This document shows positions 27,996-37,874 of a stretch of 64,000 nt of DNA, in pieces. Source of the DNA: Rariglobus sp041662485 (GTDB taxonomy: Bacteria > Verrucomicrobiota > Verrucomicrobiia > Opitutales > Opitutaceae). The translations under genes were made by a program, and so were the position numbers. The notes beneath the pieces were generated by a model, which worked only from the letters and a program-made list of their open reading frames with translations, had not been told where the DNA came from and ran no database searches. Every line of letters begins with the position of its first letter. Position 1 is the first letter of the stretch. The DNA is taken from assembly GCA_041662485.1 (NCBI GenBank), contig JBAZSJ010000005.1:103622-167621 (forward strand). Reading direction: 5' to 3'.

Positions 27996-28072
27996 AAGGA
28001 GGACGGACCTCCAGGTCCGCTCATGTTCGACGCCTCGTTTCTCCTATGGACGGACCGGAGGTCCGTCCTCCA
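27996..28072. repeat. GGAGG-family inverted repeat, copy 2
   Basis: Left arm 27996-28019 is identical over 24 bases to 21391-21414. The right arm at 28051-28071 is its complement with a one-base gap. It lies between the convergent HDOD and AraC genes. Confidence 0.75.
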
Positions 28073-28122
28073 AGAAGCCAGTCTATCCGCTGCATTTGAA
28101 CAAACCGCCCCGCCCGTTTTTT

Positions 28123-29007
28123 TCACGCCCGTCGTCCGTGCCGCTGAAGTTTCTTCGGCGACACGCCGTGCACCGTCTTGAAACAGCGGGAAAAATGATA
28201 AGGGTCGGCGAACCCCACCCGTTGCGCCGCCTCTTTGACGAGCCCGCCGCTCTCCACCAGAAACGCCGCCGCGAGGTTCATCTTCCGGCGCAGGAGATAT
28301 TGATAGGGACTCGTCCCTTGGAACCGCCGGAACAACCGGCACACGCTCGACTCCTCCAGCCCCGCCTCGGCCGCGATCTCGCGCAACGTGTGCAACCGCT
28401 CCGCTTCCGCGTCGATCAGCGCCTTGCACCGCTGGAAATTTTCCTGCGCCGGGTCGCCGTGCACGCCCACCTGCGCGGCGTCCTCTATCTTGAGCAACAA
28501 CAGCCCGAACAACTGCGCGCAGATCTCCCGGGCCAACTCGCCCGTGCGCTGTCCCTCGCGCATGACATCCTCAAAAATGCCGCGGATTTCCGCGTGCGCC
28601 GCCAGCGTGGGCACGCGGCCCGGCGCCACCGGCGTCCCCCTCAACCGTCGCACGACCGACGTGCCCGTGAAGCAGATGAAATACTTCAGCATCGGCCGCT
28701 GCGGATCGGTGTTCATCGCGCACCGCATCGCCGGCCCGTAGGAAAACACGCTGCCCGGCCGCAGCTCGTGACGCACCCCGTCCAGCTCCACCGTGCCCGC
28801 CCCCTCCGCCACATATTCGAGCACATGGTAGGGGTATGAATGAGCGACCCGGCGTATCTCGTAATCCGGGTTGCATCGTTCACGTCCACCCAGCGCCACC
28901 GCCAGTCGCGCCGTCTTCGCAGGCGCCAGGCTCAGGAAAAAATGCCTCGTGCCCGTGACCTGCTTCGAAACCAACTCACCCGGTGAAATGAAGCCGACTT
29001 TATCCAT
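28123..29007 (-). CDS. AraC-family transcriptional regulator
   Basis: The N-terminal 150 residues form a cupin-like sensing domain (HVLEYVAEGAGTVELDGV, LRPGSVFSYGP). The C-terminal 85 residues hold the two AraC helix-turn-helix units, with LREIAAEAGLEESSVCRLFR for the first and VKEAAQRVGFADPYHFSRCF for the second, ending in the usual GVSPKKLQ. The length of 294 residues is typical. It is divergent from an L-fucose isomerase-like gene with a 211-bp interval that contains an inverted repeat, so it probably controls that gene in response to a deoxy sugar (inference). Confidence 0.92.
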   Translation of the reverse strand: MDKVGFISPGELVSKQVTGTRHFFLSLAPAKTARLAVALGGRERCNPDYEIRRVAHSYPYHVLEYVAEGAGTVELDGVRHELRPGSVFSYGPAMRCAMNTDPQRPMLKYFICFTGTSVVRRLRGTPVAPGRVPTLAAHAEIRGIFEDVMREGQRTGELAREICAQLFGLLLLKIEDAAQVGVHGDPAQENFQRCKALIDAEAERLHTLREIAAEAGLEESSVCRLFRRFQGTSPYQYLLRRKMNLAAAFLVESGGLVKEAAQRVGFADPYHFSRCFKTVHGVSPKKLQRHGRRA

Positions 29008-29131
29008 GCTTGTCCGTCATTTATCCATTCTAAGGCCTCCCAATCGAGAGTATAGTGAACCCCTCCCCGAAATCCGGCCCCGCGCCGATTATCTCTAGCC
29101 CCACAACCAACCCGATCACCATCCTGCCTTA

Positions 29132-29199
29132 TGTAGGAACGGCTTTACGCCGCGATCAGAGCCCTACGACCGCCATCGCGGCGTAAAGCCGCTCCTACA
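29132..29199. repeat. TGTAGGA hairpin repeat in a divergent intergenic region
   Basis: The 25-base arms (29132-29156 and 29175-29199) are complementary with one mismatch, with the core GGCTTTACGCCGCGAT. The element ends 20 bp before the start codon of the isomerase gene, so its transcript would place a strong hairpin at the ribosome-binding region if the promoter lies upstream. Confidence 0.7.
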
Positions 29200-29218
29200 A
29201 GCAAGCTCCCTACCTACC

Positions 29219-30847
29219 ATGCCCAAAGCACCCAAGAAAACCGTCACGCTCATCGCCAACGGCGACCTGCGCCACTCCGCCAACGCCGTTTGCTGGGCCG
29301 CCCAGCAGGAAATGGAAAAAACCCTCACCGCCGCCGTCGCCAATCTCGGCTACAAGCTCGTCCGCGCCCACGGCTACAAGGCCGACGTGAAGCACGGCTT
29401 CATCTCCTCGCAAAAGGAAGGCATGGAGGTGTTCGCCACCATCGACCCCGACGCGCCGATCATCGTCGCCGAGGCCGTCTGGCAATACTCCCACCACGTC
29501 CTCCACGGCCTCATCTCGCACCGCGGCCCGATCCTCACCGTCGCCAACTGGTCCGGCACCTGGCCCGGCCTTGTCGGCATGCTCAACCTCAACGGCTCCC
29601 TCACCAAGGCCGGCGTGAAATACTCCACGCTCTGGAGCGACAACTTCGACGACGCCTACTTCCTCTCCAGCCTCGCCACATGGCTGAAGACCGGCGTCAC
29701 CAAGCACAAGATCACCCACGTCAAACCCCTCGCCAAGGCCGTCGTCCCGCCCAAGGCCAAGGCCCTCGCCAAGAAGCTCGCCGACGAACTCCGCGTGAAG
29801 AAGTCCATCATGGGCGTCTTCGACGAAGGCTGCATGGGCATGTATAACGCCATCATCCCCGACGAACTCCTCTTCCAGACCGGCGTTTACAAAGAGCGTC
29901 TCTCCCAGTCCGCCCTCTACTACGGCGCCACCCAGGTCAGCGACGAAGACGCCCAGGCCGTGTTCGCCTGGTATCAAAAGAAGGGCCTCAAGTTCCACTT
30001 CGGCAAAGACGAGGCCACCGAACTCACCGAGGCGCAGGTCCTCTGGCAGTGCAAAACCTACATCGCCGCCGTCCGCATCGCCGACGACTTCGGCGCCGAG
30101 ACCATCGGCATCCAGTATCAGCAGGGCCTCAAGGATCTCCTCCCCGCCTCCGACCTCGTCGAAGGCACGCTCAACAACTCCGACCGCCCGCCCGTCAAAA
30201 ACGCCCAGGGCAAGGTCATCCGCGACGGCGAGCCGATCCCGCACTTCAACGAAGTGGACGAATGCGCCGGCCTCGACGGCCTCTTCACCTATCGCGTTCA
30301 CAAGGCCCTCGGCCAGCCCGTCGAGAATACCCTCCACGACCTGCGTTGGGGCGCCTACGACGAGAGCGGCACGACCGACGAATACGTCTGGGTGTTCCTC
30401 ATCTCCGGCAGCGCTCCTCCGGCGCACCACGTCGGCGGCTGGGCGGGTTCCGACTCGCTCCGCCAGCCCGGCATGTATTTCCGCCTCGGCGGCGGCACCC
30501 TCCGCGGCATCGCCAAGGTCGGCGAGATCGTCTGGAGCCGCGTGTTCGTCGAGAACGGCAAACTCAAGATGGACCTCGGCCGCGCCAAGGTCATCGCGTT
30601 GCCCCAGGCCGAGACCGACCGCCGCTGGAAAGAAACGACCGTGCAATGGCCGATCATGCACGCCGTGACCTATGGTGTTTCCCGCGACCAGATGATGGCC
30701 CGCCACAAGAGCAACCACATCCAGGTCGTCTACGCCAACAGCGCCAAGGAAGCCGATCTCGCGCTCTACACCAAGGCCCAGCTCGCCGCCAACCTCGGCC
30801 TCGAAGTCGCCCTCTGCGGCACCAAGGCCGACGGCTCGGCTTTTTAA
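29219..30847 (+). CDS. L-fucose isomerase-like protein
   Basis: The 542-residue protein resembles the L-fucose/L-arabinose isomerase fold family, which interconverts aldoses and ketoses with a divalent metal in the cytoplasm. Recognisable stretches are IANGDLRHSANAVCWAAQ at the N-terminus, PIIVAEAVWQYSHHVLHGL, GVFDEGCMGMYNAIIPDEL (a probable active-site Glu and Asp) in the middle, and a C-terminal beta-rich part with APPAHHVGGWAGSDSLRQPG. The exact substrate is not certain. It is divergent from an AraC regulator and ends in its own strong terminator, so it is a single-gene unit. No fuculokinase or aldolase gene is adjacent. Confidence 0.8.
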   Translation: MPKAPKKTVTLIANGDLRHSANAVCWAAQQEMEKTLTAAVANLGYKLVRAHGYKADVKHGFISSQKEGMEVFATIDPDAPIIVAEAVWQYSHHVLHGLISHRGPILTVANWSGTWPGLVGMLNLNGSLTKAGVKYSTLWSDNFDDAYFLSSLATWLKTGVTKHKITHVKPLAKAVVPPKAKALAKKLADELRVKKSIMGVFDEGCMGMYNAIIPDELLFQTGVYKERLSQSALYYGATQVSDEDAQAVFAWYQKKGLKFHFGKDEATELTEAQVLWQCKTYIAAVRIADDFGAETIGIQYQQGLKDLLPASDLVEGTLNNSDRPPVKNAQGKVIRDGEPIPHFNEVDECAGLDGLFTYRVHKALGQPVENTLHDLRWGAYDESGTTDEYVWVFLISGSAPPAHHVGGWAGSDSLRQPGMYFRLGGGTLRGIAKVGEIVWSRVFVENGKLKMDLGRAKVIALPQAETDRRWKETTVQWPIMHAVTYGVSRDQMMARHKSNHIQVVYANSAKEADLALYTKAQLAANLGLEVALCGTKADGSAF

Positions 30848-30849
30848 GC

Positions 30850-30878
30850 GTAGCGGGGAGCGCCAGCGACCCGATCCG
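30850..30878. repeat. GTAGCGGGGAGCGCCAGCG hairpin repeat, intergenic copy
   Basis: The sequence right after the isomerase stop begins GTAGCGGGGAGCGCCAGCG and continues ACCCGATCCG. The first 19 bases are also found within xseA at 39767-39785. The element folds as a short stem. Confidence 0.6.
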
Positions 30879-30897
30879 AATAACACACACCTCCCCC

Positions 30898-30929
30898 AGG
30901 CGCGAAGACTCCCGTCTTCGCGCCTTTTT
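30898..30929 (+). terminator. Rho-independent terminator after the isomerase gene
   Basis: A perfect 12-bp stem (AGGCGCGAAGAC, loop TCCC, GTCTTCGCGCCT) is followed by TTTTTG on the plus strand. It lies 50 bp after the isomerase stop and before the convergent methyltransferase gene. Confidence 0.92.
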
Positions 30930-30962
30930 GTTTGGCCCAATAAAAAGGCCAATTATATCGCC

Positions 30963-32513
30963 TCAGACTTTTGCGCGCCTGCCGGCCTTTGCCGAAGGAC
31001 CGCTCTCCATCAAAAGCTCCATCTGCGGCACTCCCTGGCCCAGGCTGTAATGCGAGCGCTGCATCTTAACCCAACGCTCGCCCAAGCCTGCCTCTTCGGC
31101 GATGACCGCCAAATTCAAGCGCTGCAAAAGATCGACCGTGATCGGACGCTTGGCATCCGCAAAAACCAGCGTGCTTAAGAATCGCTGGCACAGCTCGGAG
31201 TTGAGTATGTCCAAAATCACACGCGCGGCCTCCTCGGTTTCAAACGACAGATAATAACAGGCGTCATCGAAGAACATCGGCTTCCCTTCGATAGAGCCGA
31301 CCAGTTGAAATCGCAGCGATTTATGCAGCCCCGATACCGCCACCTTCCATGGTGAAAACGCATAGTCGCCGATTCCAAAGAGCGAAAAGGCCACCCGTCC
31401 GCGATAAATCGAGCTCTTCCTGGCCTCAAATCGCGCGCGATGACGCTGCAAGTAAGCCCAAGTCTGAGGCGCGACCTCCGCAATGGCCCCCGTGTCGTCG
31501 CCGACAAACCGCTGCGTGACGAGCACGAGCCGCGTCGGCGTCGTTCTGGCGTTGGCCAGATCGCTGCACTTCAAAAATGGAAACACATAGTCCGATTCCA
31601 GCACGATCCGCGCCCCCTCACCGTTCTCGATCCCACCATCGGGCATCGCATGCAACTCCATGACCGCCGCGCAATCGTGTTTGACCCCCGATCTCCAGCG
31701 AAACGGACACACGCCCTCCAAATGCCGCAACGCACGATAAGCCCGGATATCCGCCACCCACTCATCTCCTTGCAACCCGATGCGCATCGCCGGCCGCAGG
31801 TCGGACAGGGACGCGTAAATATCCGCCTCTTCAGGACCGTCTTCGCCCGTGCGCAGATAGAGCAGGCAGGCGTCCACCGCCGCATCAAAATGCGCCGCCG
31901 CATCAACGCGGTAAATCGAGGCCGTCGAGACATGCCCTTCGTTTTTCCAAGCGTAACGGAGAAACTTCCGCGCCGTCGCGGTTTTGCAAAGCATCGCCAG
32001 CGAAGCCGGCCTCCCATGCAACGCGCGCAACAAACGAATCAACATCCACTCGGAAATATCAAAGTTCGCCTTCCCCGTCCGTGCAGCGATTCCCCGCAAG
32101 CCTTGAAGGTTTTCCTTCACCGGAAGGTTGGTTCCATTGACCGCCGCCACACCCGCATTGGTCACCCACGGAGGATTGCCGAGCAAAAGCAGCCGGGGGC
32201 CCGACTTGGCCAACTCGCCGTCCCAGTCGTAAGTGAAAAAATCATGGCAACCGACACTTGCCGCGCTCCGCCGCGCGACCTGAGCAAGCCGATCCCGCGC
32301 ATCCGCCACATACTCGGGATTGATCTCAAATCCCTTCAAAATCGCGTCGGGAAAAGCGTGGGCGGCCGCCACCAAAAAAGCCCCCCGTCCCGCCGTGGGT
32401 TCGATCACCAGCTCGGGCGCTTCACCGAGTCTGCACAACAGCGCGCAAACCTCCGCCGCCAGACCATCGGGAGTCTGGAAATCGCCAAATTCAACTTTGC
32501 CATGAGCCTTCAC
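30963..32513 (-). CDS. Type II DNA adenine methyltransferase
   Basis: The 516-residue protein is an N6-adenine class methyltransferase of a type II system. FGDFQTPDGLAAEVC at 9-23 is the lead motif, VIEPTAGRGAFLVAA at 36-50 binds SAM, GFEINPEY at 61-68 follows, and the catalytic motif is NPPW at 113-116. The rest is a target-recognition region. The GTG start at 32513 overlaps the stop of the upstream endonuclease gene by four bases (GTGA), which indicates a coupled restriction-modification pair. The target site cannot be read from the sequence. With the nuclease broken (see 32510-33175), it may act as an orphan methyltransferase. Confidence 0.88.
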   Translation of the reverse strand: MKAHGKVEFGDFQTPDGLAAEVCALLCRLGEAPELVIEPTAGRGAFLVAAAHAFPDAILKGFEINPEYVADARDRLAQVARRSAASVGCHDFFTYDWDGELAKSGPRLLLLGNPPWVTNAGVAAVNGTNLPVKENLQGLRGIAARTGKANFDISEWMLIRLLRALHGRPASLAMLCKTATARKFLRYAWKNEGHVSTASIYRVDAAAHFDAAVDACLLYLRTGEDGPEEADIYASLSDLRPAMRIGLQGDEWVADIRAYRALRHLEGVCPFRWRSGVKHDCAAVMELHAMPDGGIENGEGARIVLESDYVFPFLKCSDLANARTTPTRLVLVTQRFVGDDTGAIAEVAPQTWAYLQRHRARFEARKSSIYRGRVAFSLFGIGDYAFSPWKVAVSGLHKSLRFQLVGSIEGKPMFFDDACYYLSFETEEAARVILDILNSELCQRFLSTLVFADAKRPITVDLLQRLNLAVIAEEAGLGERWVKMQRSHYSLGQGVPQMELLMESGPSAKAGRRAKV

Positions 32514-33175
32514 TTTAGACGAAGAATGCCCGGCGTAACCCCGGCATGCTCAATGGCCCGGCTATATTGCAACCGCCACTGAAGCGCGTTGGAAATGGTA
32601 AGATAGCCCAAAGCGGGCGGCGATTTCATCACCTCGTCCGCCAGCAACCCGGCGCTAATCTCATCAACCGGAAGCATCCTTTCTGCAAAGAACCCCAATA
32701 CGTCTTCCCGGTTGGCGTTGTTCTTCAGCAATGAAAGCAGGCCGGACGTGGTCTGGAAATCAGCCGTGCGCTCCTTTTCGACAAAGATCGTATGGAGAAT
32801 GTTCAAGCGGGCTACGCGTGCAGCAGGATCGTCCTGCTTGTCATACACAAAAACCAACAGGGAGTAGCCAAGTCCGTAAATCTTCTGGCGCGCGCTCCTA
32901 AACGGGCACGAGGACTGCGGCTGACGAACACTGGTGACTTTGATGTCCACATCCAATCAGGGAAAATCAATGCCCTTCGCCGAACTGCCCTTGGGGTAGG
33001 CGTAGCGCTCGAGCAAATCGGCTTGGAATTTATGCTCCAAATAGGTGCCGACCGCCTTTCCATCCGTGACCCCAAACAAACTCGGCTCGGCATGACTGGC
33101 TTCGGCGGCTGCGAAAACCTTGGCCTCTTTTTTAAGCCGGGTGATCGTAAGCGGTGGACGTTTTTTGGCCGGCAT
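32510..33175 (-). pseudogene. Type II restriction endonuclease with in-frame stop
   Basis: Two contiguous segments in the same frame together make a 221-codon gene, interrupted only by a TGA at 32957-32959 (codon 73). The protein reads AKGIDFP, stop, LDVDIKVTSVRQPQSSCPF. The pattern D..(stop)..DVDIK fits the PD-(D/E)xK nuclease core, with Glu47 in TYLEHKF as a plausible partner, so the stop falls between the two catalytic halves. The downstream part is otherwise open and well conserved in appearance (SARQKIYGLGYSLLVFVYDK). A TTG directly after the stop could allow re-initiation. The ATG at 33175 was chosen because MPAKKRPP fits a normal start. Confidence 0.8.
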
Positions 33176-33252
33176 AAGTTTGATACAACATGGACGTCGG
33201 CCCACGGCCTTGCAAAGGATCGTTTCAGGTTCTTTCTAAAAGAATCGCAAAC

Positions 33253-33510
33253 ATGTCCTCCGCCCCGTCCGTCCCTCCCATCCCCGTCCACCCCGACGGC
33301 CCCCTCCCCGGCCGCTACCGCCACTACAAGGGCAAGGACTACCTCGTCCTCGGCGTCGCCCGCCACTCGGAGACGATGGAGGAACTCGTCGTCTACCGCC
33401 TGCTCTACGGCGACCACGGCCTGTGGGTGCGCCCCCGCGCCATGTTCCTCGAAACAATCCTCATCGAAGGCCGCACCGTGCCGCGCTTCGCCCACGTCGG
33501 CCCCGCCTGA
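33253..33510 (+). CDS. DUF1653-domain protein
   Basis: This 85-residue protein has one DUF1653 domain: GRYRHYKGKDYLVLGVARHS followed by LLYGDHGLWVRPRAMFLE. The family consists of small beta-rich proteins of unknown function found in many bacteria. I chose the ATG at 33253, because the frame upstream to 33190 overlaps the leader of the divergent endonuclease gene. It lies 16 bp before the DUF2062 gene, probably in one transcript. Confidence 0.85.
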   Translation: MSSAPSVPPIPVHPDGPLPGRYRHYKGKDYLVLGVARHSETMEELVVYRLLYGDHGLWVRPRAMFLETILIEGRTVPRFAHVGPA

Positions 33511-33526
33511 CCGCCCCGCACGACCC

Positions 33527-34222
33527 ATGCCCCACGAAGAGCACCATCGCAAAGAACGCTTCGCCCGCATCCGCCGGGTGAAAAACTTCCTGCGCTTCAT
33601 GCCGCGCCGCGCCCGGCTTCACAAATATCCGCTCGTGGGCCGCTTCGCCGCCATCGCCCGCCGGCGCTCCTACCTGTGGTCGTTCAAGACAGCGCACGTC
33701 CGCCCCGCCCTCTACGCCGGCTCCGTCCTCTCGCTGCTCCCGTTCATGGGCGTGCAACTCCCCGTCGCCTTCGTCCTCGCCCTGATGCTGCGCGGCAATT
33801 TCATGCTGCTCGGCGGCCTGCAATTCATCACCAACCCCGTCACCGCCGTCCCGGTCTATTACGGCACCTACCAGCTCGGCAAAGCCGTCATCAACGTCTC
33901 CGGCTTCGGGCGCAGCATCGAGGTCGTGAGCGACCCCGCGATCGATTTCGCCATCAACCCCGACGCCACGCCCGACACCGGTTCATCCACGCCGACAACC
34001 GACTCCCCCGCCGTGCCGCCGCACGAGTTGCGCTGGACCCAGGGACTCGGCACGCGCATCAACGCCCTTCTCCTCGGCGGCGTGGTCGGCGGACTCATCC
34101 TCGGCGCCTGCCTCGACCTTCTCTGGCGTCTCGGCGTTCGCCAGGCCACGGCCCACAAGCGAAAAGTTCTCGCGCAAAAAAACGCTTCCGGCTCGACGGA
34201 CACCCCGCCGAAATCACAGTAG
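33527..34222 (+). CDS. DUF2062-domain membrane protein
   Basis: The 231-residue protein has a basic N-terminus, then a DUF2062 domain with hydrophobic segments at about 65-115 (ALYAGSVLSLLPFMGVQLP, VAFVLALMLRGNFMLLGG, ITNPVTAVPVYYGTYQLG) and one more near the C-terminus (LLLGGVVGGLILGACLDLL). The NPxTxxPxYYxxYxLG pattern is the family hallmark. Function is unknown; it is often near glycosyltransferase or cell-envelope genes. A Thr/Pro-rich linker at about 150-165 separates the last segment. The frame upstream of 33527 is open but overlaps DUF1653 and is not coding. Confidence 0.85.
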   Translation: MPHEEHHRKERFARIRRVKNFLRFMPRRARLHKYPLVGRFAAIARRRSYLWSFKTAHVRPALYAGSVLSLLPFMGVQLPVAFVLALMLRGNFMLLGGLQFITNPVTAVPVYYGTYQLGKAVINVSGFGRSIEVVSDPAIDFAINPDATPDTGSSTPTTDSPAVPPHELRWTQGLGTRINALLLGGVVGGLILGACLDLLWRLGVRQATAHKRKVLAQKNASGSTDTPPKSQ

Positions 34223-34229
34223 GCACCCG

Positions 34230-35585
34230 ATGCCCGGTTCCCCCCGCCTCGTTTTCTCGTCCCTGCTCCTCGTCCTCGTCGCCGGACTCGCCGGCCTCGC
34301 CGGCTGTCGCTCCGGTTCTCGTGAGCCAAAACCCGCCCCGGTGCCCCTCCCTCCGGTGGTGACCGCACCGGTCCCCGTCGCTCCCCGCCCCGCCGTCGAG
34401 TTTCCCGTCATGCTCGGCATCGACGTGCTCGAAGCCACCGGCTTCCGCGCCGTCGCCGGCAAACGCATCGGCCTCCTCACCCATGTCGCCGGCGTCAACC
34501 GCCGCGGCGAACGCACCATCGACGTCCTCCGCCGCGCCCCCAACACCAGGCTCGTCACCCTCTTTTCCCCCGAACACGGCCTCTACGGCAACGTGAAGGC
34601 CTCGGTGAACATCGACAACACCACCGACCCGCGCACCGGGCTGCCCGTTTACTCCCTCTACGGCAAAAACCGCTACCCCACGCCCGCCCAGCTCAAGGGC
34701 CTCGATGCCGTCGTGATCGACCTCCAGGACATCGGCGTGCGCTCCTACACGTTCAACGTCGTGATGAAATACACGCTGGAAGCCTGCTTCGCCAACAACG
34801 TCGAGGTCATCGTCCTTGACCGCCCCAACCCGCTTGGCGGCCTCAAGGTTGACGGCCCCCTCCTCGACCCCGAGCTGATGAGCGGCGTCGGCGCGTTCCG
34901 CATCCCCTACGTCCACGGCCTCACCTTGGGCGAACTCGCCAAGATGGCCGCCAACGCCCCCGGCGTGCTCCAAATTCCCGACAACGTTCGCAAAAAAGGC
35001 CGCCTCGCCGTCGTCCAGATGCGCGGCTGGAAACGCTCCATGCGCTGGCCCGAAACCGGCCTCAGGTATGTCCCCACCTCGCCCCTCGTCCGCGACTACA
35101 ACGCCGTCGTCGGCTACGCCATGGTCGGCCTCGGCTGCGAATACAGCGGCTTCAAGCACGGCGTCGGCGCGAGCTATCCGTTCCGCGGAATCAGCTTCAA
35201 GAATGTCTCCGCCGACAAGCTCCTCCAGGATCTCAACGCCCTCCGCGTGCCCGGCCTCGCCTACCGCAAGATCACCGCGCCCGATCCCGCCGGAAAACCG
35301 AAGGAAGGCGTCTATGTCGAAGTCGCCAACTGGAACGCCTGGAATCCCACCGAGTTCAGCTTCGCCCTCATGCGCCTCTCCTGCCGCTACGACCCGCCCA
35401 ACCCCTTCGCCAAACTCGACGCCAAGGACGCCCGCAGCTTCAACATCCACGTCGGCTCGACCGCGTGGTGGACCGCCCTCAAACGCGACGGCGCCCGCGT
35501 CAACCTGGAGTCCTTCCTTGCCGACTGGCGCGCGAAAGATCGCATTTACCAACAGCAAACTCGCCAGTATTGGCTCTATAACTGA
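34230..35585 (+). CDS. DUF1343 lipoprotein, NamZ-like exo-beta-N-acetylmuramidase
   Basis: A lipoprotein signal ends in LAGLAGC with Cys26 as the lipidation site, so the protein is membrane-anchored outside the cytoplasm. The rest matches DUF1343/GH171, whose characterised member NamZ releases N-acetylmuramic acid from peptidoglycan fragments. Family stretches are GKRIGLLTHVAGVNRRGE, LFSPEHGLYGNVKASV, VIDLQDIGVRSYTF, LDRPNPLGGLKVDGP and GVGASYPF. A Pro/Val-rich linker lies after the lipobox. It follows the DUF2062 gene by 7 bp. A role in cell-wall recycling is inferred from the family. Confidence 0.88.
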   Translation: MPGSPRLVFSSLLLVLVAGLAGLAGCRSGSREPKPAPVPLPPVVTAPVPVAPRPAVEFPVMLGIDVLEATGFRAVAGKRIGLLTHVAGVNRRGERTIDVLRRAPNTRLVTLFSPEHGLYGNVKASVNIDNTTDPRTGLPVYSLYGKNRYPTPAQLKGLDAVVIDLQDIGVRSYTFNVVMKYTLEACFANNVEVIVLDRPNPLGGLKVDGPLLDPELMSGVGAFRIPYVHGLTLGELAKMAANAPGVLQIPDNVRKKGRLAVVQMRGWKRSMRWPETGLRYVPTSPLVRDYNAVVGYAMVGLGCEYSGFKHGVGASYPFRGISFKNVSADKLLQDLNALRVPGLAYRKITAPDPAGKPKEGVYVEVANWNAWNPTEFSFALMRLSCRYDPPNPFAKLDAKDARSFNIHVGSTAWWTALKRDGARVNLESFLADWRAKDRIYQQQTRQYWLYN

Positions 35586-35624
35586 CCTTCTCCCGGTCTC
35601 TCAACTCTCAACCCCGCCCTCCCC

Positions 35625-36668
<1,044 letters not shown>

Positions 36669-36680
36669 GCCCTGCGCGCA

Positions 36681-36774
36681 GGGAGTGAGGGAATAAGGGA
36701 ATGAGTGCCCCGGCACCGACCCACCCTCGCTTCCGCCCCTCACTCCCTTTCACTCACTCCCTCATTCCCTTTTC
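36681..36774. repeat. GAGTGAGGGAAT-type inverted repeat
   Basis: The interval between two sugar genes carries GGGAGTGAGGGAATAAGGGA with ATGAGTG following, and later CACTCACTCCCTCATTCCC, which is roughly its complement. The pattern is built from short GAGTGAGGG and GGGAATGAG units. The right part abuts the oxidoreductase start codon. Confidence 0.55.
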
Positions 36775-36777
36775 CTC

Positions 36778-37860
36778 ATGAGCATCAAAATCGCCATCAT
36801 CGGCGCCGGCGGCATGGCCGCCTATCACGCCACCGGCTTCCGCCAGGCCGGGGCCGAAATCATCGCCCTCGCCGACGTCAACAAACCCGCCGCCGAAAAA
36901 GCGGCCGCCAAACACGGCATCCCGCGTGTCTTCGGCGACGTCACCGAAATGCTGAAGGCCCTCCCCGAGCTCGACGCCGTCTCCATCATCGTCCCCAACA
37001 AATTCCACGCCCCCCTCGCCCTCCAGGCGCTCAAGGCCGGCAAGCACGTCTTCTGCGAAAAACCGCCCGCGCTCAGCGCCAAGGAAATGCTCGCCCTCAA
37101 GACCGCCGCCGCCAAGGCCAAGCGCACGTTGATGTTCAACTTCAACAACCGCGCCCGCCCCGAAAGCTACGCCATGATGGACTACATCCGGCAGGGCGCC
37201 GTCGGCACCATCAACACCTGCCAAGCCAAATGGATCCGCCGCGCCGGCATCCCCGGCTTCGGCGGCTGGTTCACCACCAAAGCCCTTTCCGGCGGCGGCC
37301 CGCTCATCGATCTCCTCCACATGATCGACCTCGGCATGCACTTCATGGGCTACCCGGAACCCGCCCACATCCTCGCCCGCACCTTCAACGACCACATCGA
37401 CAACAAGGCCTTCAAAGGCCCGTGGGGCATCCCCGATGTCGCCAAGGGCACGACCGATGTTGAAGCCGCCGCGCACGGCTTCGTCACCTTCAAGACCGGT
37501 CAGGCCCTCTCGTTCCAAGTCTCCTGGGCCGAGCTCAACCAACGCGAAGAAGTCTCCGTCACCTTCCAGGGCACCAAGGCCGGCGGTCTCGTCCGCCGCC
37601 TCTTCGGTGTCGACGGCCTCGACGCCACCGCGCTCGACGCCTGCCAGCTCTACTCGGTCGAACACGGCCGTCAGGTGAACCGCGACATCATCGTCCCCGC
37701 CGACGAGACGATGGGCCGCGTGCGTTCCGCCGTGAACTTCATCCGCGTCCTCGAAGGCACCGAGAAGCCCCTCAACACCCCCGACCAGGCCCTCTCGCTG
37801 ATGAAGATCATAGACGGCGCCTACAAGTCCGCCGCCACCGGCAAGCCCGTCGCGCTCTGA
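36778..37860 (+). CDS. Gfo/Idh/MocA-family oxidoreductase
   Basis: The 360-residue protein starts with a dinucleotide-binding Rossmann motif (IAIIGAGGMAAYHATGFRQ) and has the characteristic FCEKPPALSAKEM stretch, where the EKP motif contributes the lysine that contacts the cofactor and substrate. The C-terminal half is the substrate domain, with GGGPLIDLLHMIDLGMHFMG. The family acts on sugars, inositols or glycosyl groups using NAD(P). No Tat signal is present, so it is cytoplasmic. It probably acts with the upstream TIM-barrel enzyme. Substrate is not predictable. Confidence 0.92.
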   Translation: MSIKIAIIGAGGMAAYHATGFRQAGAEIIALADVNKPAAEKAAAKHGIPRVFGDVTEMLKALPELDAVSIIVPNKFHAPLALQALKAGKHVFCEKPPALSAKEMLALKTAAAKAKRTLMFNFNNRARPESYAMMDYIRQGAVGTINTCQAKWIRRAGIPGFGGWFTTKALSGGGPLIDLLHMIDLGMHFMGYPEPAHILARTFNDHIDNKAFKGPWGIPDVAKGTTDVEAAAHGFVTFKTGQALSFQVSWAELNQREEVSVTFQGTKAGGLVRRLFGVDGLDATALDACQLYSVEHGRQVNRDIIVPADETMGRVRSAVNFIRVLEGTEKPLNTPDQALSLMKIIDGAYKSAATGKPVAL

Positions 37861-37874
37861 GCCACCGTCTAAAA

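Noticed and set aside
29210..30952. 580-codon open frame opposite the isomerase gene
   Set aside because: Shadow frame; the plus-strand gene has clear family motifs and its own terminator, which this frame would have to cross.
32957..32959. TGA read as selenocysteine
   Set aside because: Restriction endonucleases are not selenoproteins, and no SECIS-like stem was seen right after the codon.
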